DNA of 64,000 nucleotides from Pseudisothecium myosuroides (lineage: Eukaryota; Streptophyta; Bryopsida; Hypnales; Lembophyllaceae), in assembly GCA_951799445.1 (NCBI GenBank), contig OX637287.1:33436224-33500223 (forward strand). The letters are read 5' to 3'. Position numbers and translations under genes: made by a program. The notes below the pieces were generated by a model. It searched no databases and was not told where the DNA came from. It was given only the letters and a program-made list of their open reading frames with translations. Position 1 is the stretch's first letter; every line of letters starts with the position of its first letter. This document shows positions 1-12,740 of the stretch, in pieces.

Positions 1-860
1 CCCGCCGAGCATGACACCTCTGCCAGCAATTGAAAGCCGCCATGTGCACGGCCATAGGGCTAGATCCTCCCTCCTGCCCCAACTGAAGCCAGGTGAGGTA
101 ACTACTAATTTTTTAGTATCCTGGTCCAATAGTAATCTTCGCAGCGTCACCTTCAGTTCTTTTGGTGGATGCCATCAATACTAATTACAATACACAGTAC
201 CGTAGTCCCTACCCTACCCTAGTCTCTACCCTACCCTAGCTCCCCATAAGCTATCAAGTTAGTGCAGTTCAGTTCCTAGCCAAGCCAAGCCAAGCCAAGC
301 CAAGCCAAGCCAAGGGGGTTGGTTCTGTAGCACCGCGAGGGTGTCTGGTCCTGCAACTTGGTGGCACCGTGGCAGCTCCTTCGCTTGTACAGTGCCCTGG
401 CTTTCTATTCTATATAATTCTATTATTAAAAAACGGCAGGAATTGGAGGCGGACGGGGTTCTCGGCTCCATTGTCGTCGCCTTTGGGACTTGGGGGGCCC
501 TGCTCCGCCTCGGACATTCTGTCAACCCAGCAACCACTGGACACTGGCCCCGGGGGAATTAAATGGCTGGCCGGCCGGCCGGCTTTTATTAGCCAACGGG
601 AGGAGACCCTCGGACTGACTCCACCTAGGCCCGTAGGCCGGGTGGCCTATTTCCGTCGCCCGGCCCGGCCCGGCCCTTGCGGTGGACTGGCCGGGCTCCC
701 ACGCTTCACCCCAAAATCATTCTTCGCCATTTCCGGTCCGCTAAGTAACGGCCGGCTCAAGGCCAGCTCCAATCGCGGGGGACGTGGAAAGGTCTGAACT
801 GAACTGAACTGAAGGGGTCCACGTGGCTGGCTGGCTGGCTGGCCGGGGTAACTTAAGTTT
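1..860. repeat. GC-rich block with pentamer and tetramer repeats
   Basis: This stretch is clearly richer in G+C than the following 40 kb. It contains short tandem arrays: ACCCT-type repeats near 208-240, GCCAA repeats at 278-314, CTGAA repeats near 795-813 and GGCT repeats at 824-843. Several overlapping open frames cross it, but none has recognisable domains, splice logic or a consistent frame, so no gene is called. It could be the promoter or UTR edge of a gene outside the window. Confidence 0.6.
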
Positions 861-1205
861 CGGTAAGAAAATGGATGGAAGGGCTAGCTCTTTCAGTTTG
901 CTTACTTTTTTTAAGAGTTACGGAGAACTTTTTAAGTTTTTTACTTAAAGAAAAAAGGAGTTGCGAGTTGGGAACCCAAAAATATTGGGGTATATCAGCC
1001 TGTTTGACATATTGATAGATTCCATTTGATATGTAGAGAGCGGTTATAGGGTCCTTTAATTTTGGGCAAGTGGTGCCCAACATTCCTTTTGAGACAACAT
1101 GACACTCAGGACATGATTGTTCTGTTTGTCCTATCATCTACATTCCATGAAGTAGGTTGCTAGCCATTTTAGCCCCTAATTTTCCAAGCTCTTTTTTGAG
1201 GGGAA

Positions 1206-1462
1206 CACTAAATCCTCCATTCGAAGTGGGCCATGTGGGCAGAATTTACCCCTGGAGAAAATGAAGGAATTTTTTATTTGCCATGTATGATTTTTTTTTG
1301 CAAATTCTGAATTCATATTTGCAATCAGAGGCCCCAAATTAGCTAGGAGAGGTCTAGAACATACCCTAGACACAACTCAAATTAGGGGGCTTTTTTTTAC
1401 TTTTACCCCTGGAAAACACAAAATTCACCCTATCGATCCCACTTCGAATGGAGGATTTAGTG
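1206..1462. mobile_element. Short element with perfect 25-bp terminal inverted repeats
   Basis: The left end (1206-1230, starting CACTAAATCCTCC) is an exact reverse complement of the right end (1438-1462). The interior is AT-rich, has a direct repeat of TTACCCCTGGA near each side and no coding frame. The outer flanks also share an imperfect AAGCTC-containing inverted segment. Ends beginning CACTA recall the CACTA (En/Spm) superfamily, but the immediate 3-bp flanks (GAA and TCC) are not a target duplication. The superfamily is therefore unproven; this is a non-autonomous fold-back or MITE-like element. Confidence 0.65.
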
Positions 1463-4400
1463 TCCTGCCTTTTTTGAGCTTCTTAGAATTTACTCTAAAG
1501 AGAGCAAAAGTCAACATTTTGATTAGTTTTGTCAATTTTTTAAAAATTGTAACCATACAAATTTAAACAAGACTTGTTAGAGATCATATGGGAAATGAAA
1601 ACACAACAATATCACTTATGGATTGAAAGACTATAATGTTTGATCATGAGGATGTTAAAATTGTGAAGGTGAATTGAAGTCTTTCAATCCTCTTTTCACT
1701 TGTCAAATCTAAAAAATTGGTCACCAAAAAAAACGAGGTTACAAGTATAATGTGCGTAACCCCAATCATTTTATAGCTTTTCAAAATCTACTCTACAATT
1801 TCTTTAAATGAATTTCTAATGTGATTCCTTCTCCAAGATTTAGTGTATTTGAGGCTCATTTTCAAAAATCTTCAACACTAAAAAATCAAGATCTGCAATA
1901 GACATCCTTGTAGAAAATCTTGAATAGAACAATCATAATCATTCATTTTCAAAATCGGATATTTGATGCTAAAACTAAACTTCAAAAAGAATTTTTCAAA
2001 AATTTAAACTACTAAAAATAATAACTTTGTCATGTTTTATTTAACTTCAAAGACTATATACCTATGTTATAGGTGTCTATATTATAGAAACCTTCTATGA
2101 TTATAGTATAACTATAAAACATTATACCTGGATACCTATATTATAGGTATTTATGTGATAAACACCTTCATTGGTTGTAGGATGTCTACTTATATATATG
2201 CTCAAGGCTCATATGCTTGCATTTTCACGCTCACATACTAGCACCGTTGATGATCAACCTAATTAGATCACATACATCTATAATTAATTCAATTTGTGTA
2301 AATGGGTCTAACACTATTCACACTAATATTCATTGAATTGATTTAAGTAGCACTCATAACATGGATCAATGGAGTTGAGCTTCATGTGAAGAATCTAATT
2401 TATTGTTGTAATCTCTAAAAGACTTCACATTAAAACATTAGATGCTCATTGATCAAACTTTATTGTAAATTCTGAAATATCCATTTTTGGTACTTTATAA
2501 AAAAATCAACAAACTTTGAAGTAATTCCTTAACTTTGATTTTATTCATGGATTTTGGACTACAAGAAAAATAAGAGCTTAAATCAATGGCTTAAAGCCCA
2601 ATCAAAGTGAATGTCTGTAAAACCCCCTCTATGAATCTAATAATCCATACTAGAGGATTTTTCTAAGATTTTGCCATGAAGTGAAGGTCCATTCATTTAA
2701 CCCTTTTTAGTGTATTTTCAAGATTTTGATCTTTAGAGGTTGAGATCTTACATTACAAGAGTTTCTATCCATTGATTTATGAATATTTTCAATATTGGTA
2801 TAGTAGTTTCAATGACTTTTAGTAGATTGATGGGTATAAACTAAAGTACCATTGAATGGCTGCCAAAATGATACAAAATGAGCATTGTGATCTCATCATT
2901 TTAGTTTATATTTATATTTGAAGAGTTTGAGAACCAAGACAAATGTCACTTTAACATTGAATTGACTATAAAATTACATGAATAGAATGTAAACAAATTT
3001 CATATTTTATTAGTGTATACCTATCAATTAATTGATTAAACATGTAAACTAGTGATTATTACATAATATTAGGTAAGGACTTTTGAAATGTACAATAAAG
3101 CTCGCAATCTACTATTGGGGCATTTTGTATGAATGGCAATTATTAGATTTTCAACCATTTTATGTTGATGTAGTCTACGTAAGGTTCTATACGATTGTTG
3201 AGAAGAAAATTGTCAATCATGCCAAAGCTAGTTGAATTAAAATCAGCAAAAATGTTGAAGTGACTCTATTATCTTTTGAAAGCTTGCTTGAAGCTTTTGA
3301 TAGAAATTGGAAAAAAAACATAAGCATTTTTTAATGATATGTTAGTTATCCATAACTTCTTAGTGCCATGATATTTGAACTTGTTGCATCATAATTAGTT
3401 TTTTGATTTTCCCACTATATTACAGACTACCAAATTTTTACCCTTATTGTAATGCCATTATTTATATTTGATATAATTAATATAAATCTCATCAATAAAT
3501 AATATGCATATTTGATATAAAGTTAGCAAGAGCTAGTCGGTTTTCTATCAAGTTTAGATTCAAAACTTCACTACAAAAAACAATTAATATGAAATCCAAA
3601 TATCGAACAAAAAATTTACAAAGGTCTTTATGTGAGAATTTATATATATGTACATAAAATTTATATGCATTTAGATGAAGATTTGTCACTAAGTGTTTAT
3701 AATAGTTGTTGCTTTTTTAAGGCAACATTTGTATAAGAATATGTGGACTTCATACTTGTAAGCAATGGTGTCAACTTCAATTGAAGTTTGCAATATTTTC
3801 ATATTCAATTCATTTGTTTTAGTCAATATATACATTTATAAATTATTTGAATTTTGGTAATGTAAAATTAGACTAGGGCCATGTATTTTTTTTATAAGAG
3901 ACTTCAAAAGCCAAAGCCAAGAGCCTTGGTTTTCAATGCAATGATGCTAGGACAAGTGTGTTACTCTGCGAGCCTAGGAGCATGAATTTGAGAGCCCTGA
4001 GAACCTCTAATTTTTTGAGGTATTTCTTTTGAATTTTTTGATTTAGGATCCATGACAATGGTTTAGGAAATTTTAGAATTTACAGTTAAGGAATGCAAAA
4101 TAGGTCGTTAGGATACAACTTGAGAGGTATGGATCACCCATTGTGCTACTTTTTCACTAGATCTTATAAGTGCACCTTCATTTGTAGTTGCCATGGCTAT
4201 AAAGCTTTGAGTATTGTCAATGTTGTAGAAATGCTAAATAGGAGAAGGTATGGAATGTCACTTATAAGTGAGTGAGAGATGAAGGTGGAGATTTCGTAAA
4301 TTTTTAGTTGCAATTAGGGAGATGCAATGAAGTGGAGCAGTCATCATTTTTTGCATGTTGGTTGATAGAGATCTTTGCACTTCTTACAAGGTAGATTAGG

Positions 4401-5639
4401 GAAAATAATAGTCATGCACATTGATGAAGTTGGGCTTCATGTTTGTAAATGTAATTGATGGACTCAATTTATGCAATTAATATGATTTTGTGTCAAATTG
4501 TACCTTCAAAAAATATTTGCATGACATGCTTGTGGCACACACTCTACGTCACTATTGTATGAAGCCGACTCCAATTTATTTTTGACCTTGCTTTTAATTT
4601 TGTGCCAAACCATCTTGAAGATTCTCATTGTATTTTTTGCACATTGGTGTACTGCCGCCCCCGACCTACTCCAACCCCAACCACTCCCTCCTTACAAACC
4701 ACATGGGTTGTTGTCTTGCAAAGAGCAACTGAAGCTGTTCCACTTGCTCACTATTCTTGGAGGAAGATAACTTCAACAATCAAACACCGATCTTCCCCCA
4801 AATAATTTTCAAGTAGGTGTTATAATCATATAGTTTCAATAAACAATTCAAAAAATAATTCTCGATATTCTCTTTGCAATGTCCCACCCAAAGTTTTGAA
4901 AAGCTCTAGGAAAGCTTTAATAAATTTAGGGATTAGCCCTAAAGTTTTTTTACTATGTTTCACCAAAAAATACTCAAAATAGGCCATTTTGATGGCAAAG
5001 GCCCCCCCAAAATGACGAATTAAATCTTTCATCTTATTGTAAGATCTAGTAGTAGACTACTTCATAGATTTTGAGATTATAGTGTTTGAAGTTGAAAAAA
5101 ATACTTCCAGGGGATGTCCAAATTTTGGACAACTTTGATTTGAGGAGGCTTTTGCACAAGTTAATTTCAATTTTTTGCTAGAACTTTTTTTCTTTTTTTG
5201 TGACAAAGTTGGCCACATTTTCAAAAAAATTCATAACATTTCAAATTGAAGAATATGTACTAAAAAATTTCAAAAGGAAACTAACTTCAAGAAACTCCCA
5301 TATATAGCCCTTTTTCAACAATTTATACCTTGCTCATATAATAATTTCTTCAAAATGTGAATGGTAGAGTTTTAGGTTTTAGCTAGTTTTAAAAGAGGGG
5401 GAAAAATTGCCCCAAATATCAAGCTTTGGCAAGCTTGATCAATTTACAACCAAGCTGAAATTAGAAGCAGTTGGACATATTGGGCTTGTCATGGGAGGAG
5501 TCCGGGTCAAGATTAACTACACCTAAGTCACCATGTATCACTTGCATTGGATTAGTATTCCTTTGACACCCAAGATGTTCCTCTATTCCTTAGGATGTTT
5601 GAAAAAATTCATTCAACATTAATTTTAAAGAAATCAAAA
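1463..5639. other. AT-rich intergenic sequence, no gene seen
   Basis: No open frame here has codon structure or a recognisable domain. The one repeat identified is at 2065-2250, a segment repeated at 15003-15175. The remainder is AT-rich unique-looking sequence. Confidence 0.6.
2065..2250 (+). repeat. Dispersed repeat E, copy 1
   Basis: This copy reads through a run of TATAGGT/ACCTATA motifs, then GGTTGTAGGATGTCTACTTA and GCTCAAGGCTCATATGC, ending in a stretch that mentions CTCACATAC. The same order of motifs recurs at 15003-15175 in the same orientation with scattered substitutions. There is no coding content and the class is unknown. Confidence 0.65.
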
Positions 5640-7560
5640 TATAAAGCAACTATCTCACTGTGTGAAGAAATGAGAAGACAAGTTCTTTGTACAAGAGGGG
5701 TGGTAGAAGGTAAAACAACCCATGTAGGATATGGAGATTAAAATTAGTAGAAGCTTAGTATAACCGCTCATAGTTGTAGGAATTGTGTTCAAAGTAAAAT
5801 TTTAGACCTCATTTTGGCATAGTAGAATAATTTTATTCAAAAAAATTTGAACTCAAAAAAATTGGGAAATCAAAATTAATTTTTGGCTAAACCAAGCCAA
5901 AAATTCGTTTGAGAATTCAAGCCTCCAATCAAAAGTTATGGACAAAGTTCAAAGAGGGGTTGGAAGGGACATTTTTTTTGACAATTTCAAACATCCTTTC
6001 TTAATTTGTCCATAACTTTTTGGAGGCTCAAAATCATTAAAGGATTTTTGAAGATGAAATTTTATCTTAATTTTCTAACTTTTTAAATTCAAAGTTTATT
6101 GGAAAACATCATTCTACTATGCCAAAATGAGATCTAAAATTCTACTTCAAATACAATTCCTACTTTTCACTTAACTATGAGCGGTTGAGCTCCTACTAAT
6201 TTTAATTTACATATCCCACATGGATTGTTTTACTTCTAACCACTCCTCTTGTACAAAGAGATTCACTTTTCTTCATTGTATATACAAAATAAGCAACTTT
6301 TGAAGCTACATAAAATAGTTGTCAAATTGAAATATTTTGATTTTTTTGAATTTAATGCCAATTTTTTATAATTAGCGGGACTGTACCTCTAACTGCCATC
6401 ACTTCCTCGTACATTCTGCTGAATTTCAGAGTTCAAAAAAATGTCAGAGAAGTACGCTAGTCTAAACTTGGGGCTAGAGCCTACCCAAGCATAACACTCA
6501 ACAGCAGTCAGCTGCCTTTCTTCCAACATAATGATGTAGAATATTCCACATCATTTCATTCCCTCATTGGTATGATGTCAAAGATTCCACACCCGTCAGT
6601 AGTTATGACGGCAGGTGGCATCCTCTACTAGACTTGTCGGTGTAAGTTCAACATTGCAATGCTAAATATTTAATTAAATAAAAATAAGCTCCCATGCTTT
6701 AAAATTCAACTTTGAAGTACTTGCCAAGCAATTCTTTGTGGACTATGCATTTAGCATCTACCTCATTATGATTCAACAACCATGAACTTCTTGTGCTTGG
6801 AGAATGGAAGACAAGCTCCTTATATACATATGGGGTGGTAGGAGGTAGAACAAACCATGTGGGATATGTAAGTGACAATTAGTAAGAGCTCAACCACTCC
6901 TAGTTAAGTAAAATGCAGGAATTGTGTTGAAAGTGCAATTTCAGACCTCATTTTGGCATAGTAGAATACCTTTTTTCAAAAAACTTTGAACAAAGAAAAG
7001 TTGTTAAATCAAGTTAACTTTAATCTCCAAAAATCCGTTTGAGATTTAGATACTCTAATAAAAATTTATGTTCAAATTTCAAAGAGGGTTTGTAACGGGC
7101 ATGTTTTTTGACAATTTCAAACATCTTCTTTGAATTTTGTCCATAACTTTTGATTAGAATCTTGAAATCTTAAATAGATTTTGGAGATGAAATTTAGGTT
7201 GATTTTCCAACATTTGTTAGTCCAAAAGTTTTTATAAAAAGTTATTCTACTATGACAAAATGAGGTCTTAAATTTTACATTGAACACAATTCTTGGGTTT
7301 TGACAATGAGTGGTCAAGCTTTCATCTTCAAATTATTCCATGTTCTTTGAGGATTTATGATGGAGAATGGATTTCATTATAAAAACAACATCTCCACCCT
7401 TCAATCTCACAATTGTCAAATAAGTAGTTCCTTCATTTTTCCATTAAAAATTATCTTGATGGCAAATGGACATTACTATATTTGATTCAATGGACTCTTT
7501 CGATTTTTGGCAAACTATCTTTACATTTATTTGTAGATTTGTTTGTTTGGTCCTAGAATT
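5640..7560 (+). mobile_element. Composite fold-back element B, copy 1
   Basis: Two internal inverted repeats are visible. One has arms at about 5694-5967 and 5990-6262; the other has arms at about 6880-7095 and 7100-7320. In each, a motif such as TTTGGCATAGTAGAATA in the left arm returns as its complement in the right arm. The spacer (6280-6680) holds a GATGTAGAATATTCCACATC palindrome and a TATGACGG motif. Matching copies occur at about 18944-20700, 20755-21790 (inverted) and 35180-36095. No transposase frame was found. A fold-back transposon or a degraded larger element is the best description. Confidence 0.65.
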
Positions 7561-8799
7561 AGCAAAAGATGGAGCACACCCTAATTGTCCTGCCACTACC
7601 TTGATATTGAAGCTTATTCTAATTCTTCGTAATGTGTCGATGAATTTTGTGGATGGGGACTCGAGAGAAGAAAAGGTAGCCTCTTAGAAGGCTACTAATT
7701 GTTATAAACACCTTCAAACATTGTCATGTGAATTTCACTCTAGTGTAAATTACCCTGCTTATACTGCTTCCCATGCATCAAGAATGGCATTCCCTTCCAT
7801 TCTTAGTGAGATGCCCAAAATTGTTGTGTTGCCAAAAAAATGTTGTTTGGTCCTTTAGGAGTCAAAGGAATAGACCCTTTGAAGTATACCAATTCAAAAA
7901 AGAATTGGGATTAGTTCTCTCCAAGTTTTCATTTTGGACAATACAACCTACACAAGAACCACTTTGTGTCACTCCTTCCGATATATCTAGAGAGAAATAT
8001 GAGTGATTTCCTTGCAAGTTGTCTCGCCCCCTCAAAATATCCCCCATCTTTCTCTCTCTCTCCTTCTCTCTCTAAAAGCCTTTGAAAGAGACTAACTTAC
8101 ATGGTGGTTCTTTCATGGACACTTGATAGTAAACCAAAGTTCCAAATTTTTTTTACCATAGCTCTGGTATTTCTAGTAGCATGCCATTGAAATAAATTTG
8201 GAGGGACGTGAGCGTACTAGCTCCTTTTTTTTGTCAAAATTTTGCCACCGGAAAAAAAAAGCATTGCAAAGGTCCAAGCCTCCCTCTTGCCCAAGGCATA
8301 CAGTAGAGAGAGGATCGGATCGCGCTCCATCCCTTCCTAGGTCCACCAAATTGGAGATATTTGTGCTGTCCTTGCAAACGCTTGCATTCATTCCAAAGCT
8401 CCATTCAAATTACGTTACGCGTATTCTATTGGTCTTCTTATCTGCTGCACGATGATGCTGCGGATCGGATCGAGCGCACTCCATCACCAGTTGTTGTCCC
8501 AGTCCTGTCAATTGCGCTCCAGTGTGGCCCTGGCTTGCTTGTTCTTCTTTTTCAAACAATTGAGGTGCTGGAAATTTTGTCTCATGGAAGAAAACAAAGG
8601 GCGAGGCAGGGTTCATATCATGGGGAGCTCATCTTTCATGGACGGTAAAGGGATACCACCAAATCAAAAGGGGAAAAAAAAGAGATAAAGGAAACAAATG
8701 GGTGGAAGGGTGGACGTGAGTGGTCTCTCGGGAGGAGGAGTTTTCCAAGGGGAGGACTGCTTCATCACAACTAGGGAACGTACGTATAAGGTAGTATGG
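7561..8799. other. Intergenic sequence with a CT-rich run, no gene seen
   Basis: Contains a CT microsatellite-like run at 8050-8073. The 8200-8800 part is slightly richer in G+C, and several mutually overlapping frames of 60-95 codons cross it. None resembles a known protein and no convincing splice pattern was found. Confidence 0.55.
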
Positions 8800-9130
8800 C
8801 CTAAAAGCGACCATTTAAGGGCTGATCTGCCTTTTTCACAGGTTTCCATGAATAGAAATATTTTTGGATCATTTTTCAGAGAAAGAAAAATGGATGTGAA
8901 ACGTTACACAAGTGGTTTCATATTTTTTGAATCATTTTTGAATTACTTATGAATTTTAAAAAAAAATTGTTGTAGGCACCTATTTGTGACCCTAGGTCTT
9001 CCAAAATCTGACCACTTGCAACTTCTAAAGTGATTTGAGTAAATGAAGGCCAATGATTGGCTCTTGCAATATATAATGCTTTTCTCTCGATTCTCTCAAT
9101 GGCTTGAGAGGTCCATTTAAGGATCACCTA
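8800..9130 (+). repeat. Dispersed repeat D, copy 1
   Basis: Segment including GTAGGCACCTATTTGTGACC, CTAGGTCTTCCA and TTGGCTCTTGCAATATA. The same landmarks occur in reverse complement at about 25250-25650 (GACCTAGGGTCATAAATAGG and GTGCCTACAATACA). The copies are diverged and non-coding. Confidence 0.6.
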
Positions 9131-9204
9131 ATGTCCATTTCAAACCTAAATATAGGGTCGATTTGAAGAGGCTGCTCGCTTTTAGAGCAGACTACCTTAT
9201 TGTA

Positions 9205-10108
9205 CAGTGGCCTACCAAAAAGATATGTGATTTGCCCTCAATTTTGAAAATAAATATCTCTTTATTGAAATTAGATTTTGCAACTAACAAATCTCTTGTT
9301 GAGAATTTCCTTGAGTTGAATCACAAAATATTGTTGAAATTGAATACAGAGGACATCAATGGACGTCATTGCATCAACGTTGTTCGGAGAATGATCAATA
9401 TTAATACCACTAGAGCAGTTTCTAAAAGGGCAAAAATTTGTCACTTTTGCCACCTATTTTCAATATGCACCGCTTCACTATTGACTTTCATTCTTTCACA
9501 CCAAGTGGGCTTTAGTAGAAGCTACAGTAACTATTCAATCCCTTGAAAATAGGAGCAACTCAAGCATAAATCTAGCCATTTCTAGGAAACCCCGGATTTA
9601 TTTCGAGATGGAGGGGGTATATCTTTATTGAAATTAGGTTTTTGCAAAGGAATCGTACCATTAGGTTCAAATGTGCGAAATTAAATATAGCAAGAAGGAA
9701 AAATGCAAAAATCTAATTACAATAAAGAGATATATATTTTCAAACTAAGAGTAAAATCACGCCAAAACGGAAATTTTTTTAGAGGGAACCGTGAATTTCT
9801 TTTGGAAATGCTTGTTGAAGGAAACATGTGTATATGGAGGTTTCCTACATATATCCGCAATCAAATTTTAAAAATTCAGCACCAATGTTTTTCAGTGAAT
9901 TTTCATGTAAAACCATGAGAATTAAATTAAAAAATTCACCAAAAATGGAGTTTTAGTTTTTTGAAACTGGAATTTGGTATAGTTGATTGGGATTGCAGAA
10001 GATATCAATGTTGATCATGCAAAACAAAAAATGTCGATTTTGTTTTACATTATGCAAAAAAAATTGCTTGTCCAAACTGCCATCACTTATCTTTTTGGTA
10101 GGCCACTG
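9205..10108. mobile_element. Tc1/mariner-like non-autonomous element
   Basis: The left end (9205) reads CAGTGGCCTACCAAAAAGAT and the right end (finishing 10108) is its complement, ATCTTTTTGGTAGGCCACTG. Both are directly flanked by TA (9203-9204 and 10109-10110). A TA duplication with CAGTG...CAAAAAGATA ends is the signature of Tc1-type elements. The 904-bp interior has an open frame of up to 127 codons (9163-9546) that starts outside the element and shows no DDE/D motif or helix-turn-helix I recognise. I regard it as a non-autonomous or decayed copy. Confidence 0.72.
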
Positions 10109-12101
10109 TATATGTAGCAGTCATACTTAAACCTCTAAGTGCCCCAGGGGACCAAAAGTATCCTCACATAGTCTAGAACTCCAATTTGAAGTGCTATAAA
10201 TTTGGACCCAATGTCCGAATTCAATAAGAACTTGTTAGGAAATCTAGGCTCTCTCTTCTAGTTTGTATTGTAAAAGTTGTTGGAAAATTTGTGCTCTCTC
10301 TTCTAGTTTGTGTGGTAAAATTTTCAAATCAATCCAAGATGTATTAATTTTTTGAAAACTATTCAAAGTTCATAGGTTCAATTTGAGTTCACTAAACTCC
10401 ATTTTGATGGCTGCAACTTTGGGGGCTTGTATCTCCTTCATCCAATGTTTGTTTTCAATAAAAATTAATAAGATTATATATCCCTTGAAGTCTAGTTATT
10501 GTGGTAAAATTTTCATGCCAATCTAAGTTGTTTTGAATGTTTGGGAGCAATTCAAAATTCAAAATCCGGACATTTCCAGATTACAATGCACTTTGTAGCT
10601 TGATTCTTCTTCATACACTATCCATTTCCAATATATAAAAATTGAGAAAGTTGCGCATACTAGGCTAGTTTGTGTAGCTAAAATTCTATATTAATCCAAG
10701 AAGTTATGAGTGATTGAGAATCATTTTAGTAGAAGAAGGTTCAACCTTAGATGTGTTTTTTGCAACTTTTTTTGCTATTTTAGGACACTTCAAAGTCATT
10801 TTGCAGGCACAATGAGTCAATTGAATGATATTTTCTTTCACTAATGCCTTTATATGTTGGTTTTGAATCACTTTATAGTTAAATTTTTTTCATTTGAGTA
10901 GGTTTAGAAAGCAAAATACACCTCCAAATGTGTTATTAGGAAAATGTAAGCATCCGTTTTCAACACTAAAACATTATAATCTTGCAATCTATTTGGCCAA
11001 ATAACTTTAAACTTGATTCACATCATCTAGAACACGTATACTACAAGATTGTAAGGTTGAGGTTTCTATACCTTAGTGAAATTTAGACCTATAATATTTC
11101 AAAAGCAATGATGTTTTAAATCCAAAATTACCTACCAACCCTAATGTCCCGTATCCCTGTATCCTTATCCCATATGGATATGGTATATAGTATACATATA
11201 TGAATTGTACGGAGAGAGAATATAGATATAAAGTGCTATACATGGATATGTATATAAAAATATGATTATAAAGAGAGAAACACACACATACACACATATA
11301 TATTTTTTGCAAATTTATATTAAATGCAACCACACTATCAGATGGAATAACAACTTGGAACACAAATGGCCAGGGTTGGGCCATTGTTTTTACTCCAACA
11401 TTCTCTTGTCAACGGAACAAGGGAGCCAAACTTTGGACGCCAGCCTATAGTGGTTGCTCAAGGCTTCAATGTGCCCTTGTTTCAAAGCTATTTTGGTCAA
11501 GAGTTTTAGGTGCGGGGGTGCAGGAAAATAGGAGCATAATAGGAGTAGGAAAAAAGCACACCCAAAGTTGCAAACATTCAATTTGTTATATTTGCAAATA
11601 TTCAGAGTCATGGTACGGGCCATGACTCTAAATATTTAGCTTTTTTTGGATAAATGGAAACTTCTTGCCTCGCTCAAGCTATTTTGTCTTCTCCATATTC
11701 CATTTGAAAATGCGGTTGCTCTAACCCATATCATTTGCAATTGTAAACTTTTTGTATACATAAAGGCTCAAATTATTTTGTAAGTAAAAACAAGATTATA
11801 TTAAAAGTAAAAAGTGAGAGTTCTTTGACTTTTTGGAATTCAAAAAGGCATGGAACATGTCCCATGCTTTGATACTACAACACTAAAGAAAAATATTTTT
11901 ATATTGAGATGGGCAAACTATCTCCACTAAACTCAAGGGTCAAGATGTCCTTACCGTCCATCCTTCCAATCTTTCTATTGACATAAGGGGAGTTTCAAGG
12001 CATTAGGAGATTATTTCAGCTCTGTTTTCCTTGTTGGGAACAATGCATCGCAATCAGATTATTCAATAATAATAAAATAATTTTAAAATTTGTATTGAAT
12101 G

Positions 12102-12102
<1 letters not shown>

Positions 12103-12145
<43 letters not shown>
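12103..12145. repeat. (AT)n microsatellite
   Basis: Uninterrupted alternating T and A over about 43 bp. Confidence 0.95.
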
Positions 12146-12147
<2 letters not shown>

Positions 12148-12650
12148 CATGGCATTCATGCAACCACGTCAAATTGTGAATATAGCAACATTCTCAGAGT
12201 TATGACAGTTCGAAAACTCGCAATCTTCTGGAGCCCTCAAAAATCCTCTAATGGTTGGACATGAAAATTGTCCCTACTAAGGTCAAGGGTCAAAATAACC
12301 TTATTGTCCGTCCTTCTAATGTCATTTATTCATTATAGTTGGGGTGGTTTTATCCTATGCAATGTCAAGATACCTTCCATTGGATGAATGTGTCCTTCTA
12401 AACGGGATTGATGGATAATATAATTATCTACATGTAGATTGTTCTAACCTACATATATCTATAAAGTCCAATTATGATACAACATGATCTTCTGTGTGTA
12501 TTTGACATAGAAAGTGTATGAATTGAGGTATTCAATAGTGGAAAAACTTTGTATTCACGTTGAGCTGGATCCAATGTTACATGGCACTTCCAATTTGAAT
12601 CGTTAGTGCACTTCTTGCATATCATGGAAGCTTCAAAGTAGTTGTGTATT

Positions 12651-12669
12651 CTATCTATCTATCTATCTA

Positions 12670-12735
<66 letters not shown>
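12651..12735. repeat. Compound (CTAT)n-(CT)n microsatellite
   Basis: A CTAT tetranucleotide run changes to a pure CT run of about 60 bp, ending at CTATATC. On the opposite strand this is a GA/ATAG tract. Confidence 0.95.

Positions 12736-12740
<5 letters not shown>

Noticed and set aside
9163..9546. 127-codon frame as a Tc1 transposase
   Set aside because: It starts outside the element, no catalytic DDE/D spacing or helix-turn-helix motif is visible, and the length is far short of a transposase.
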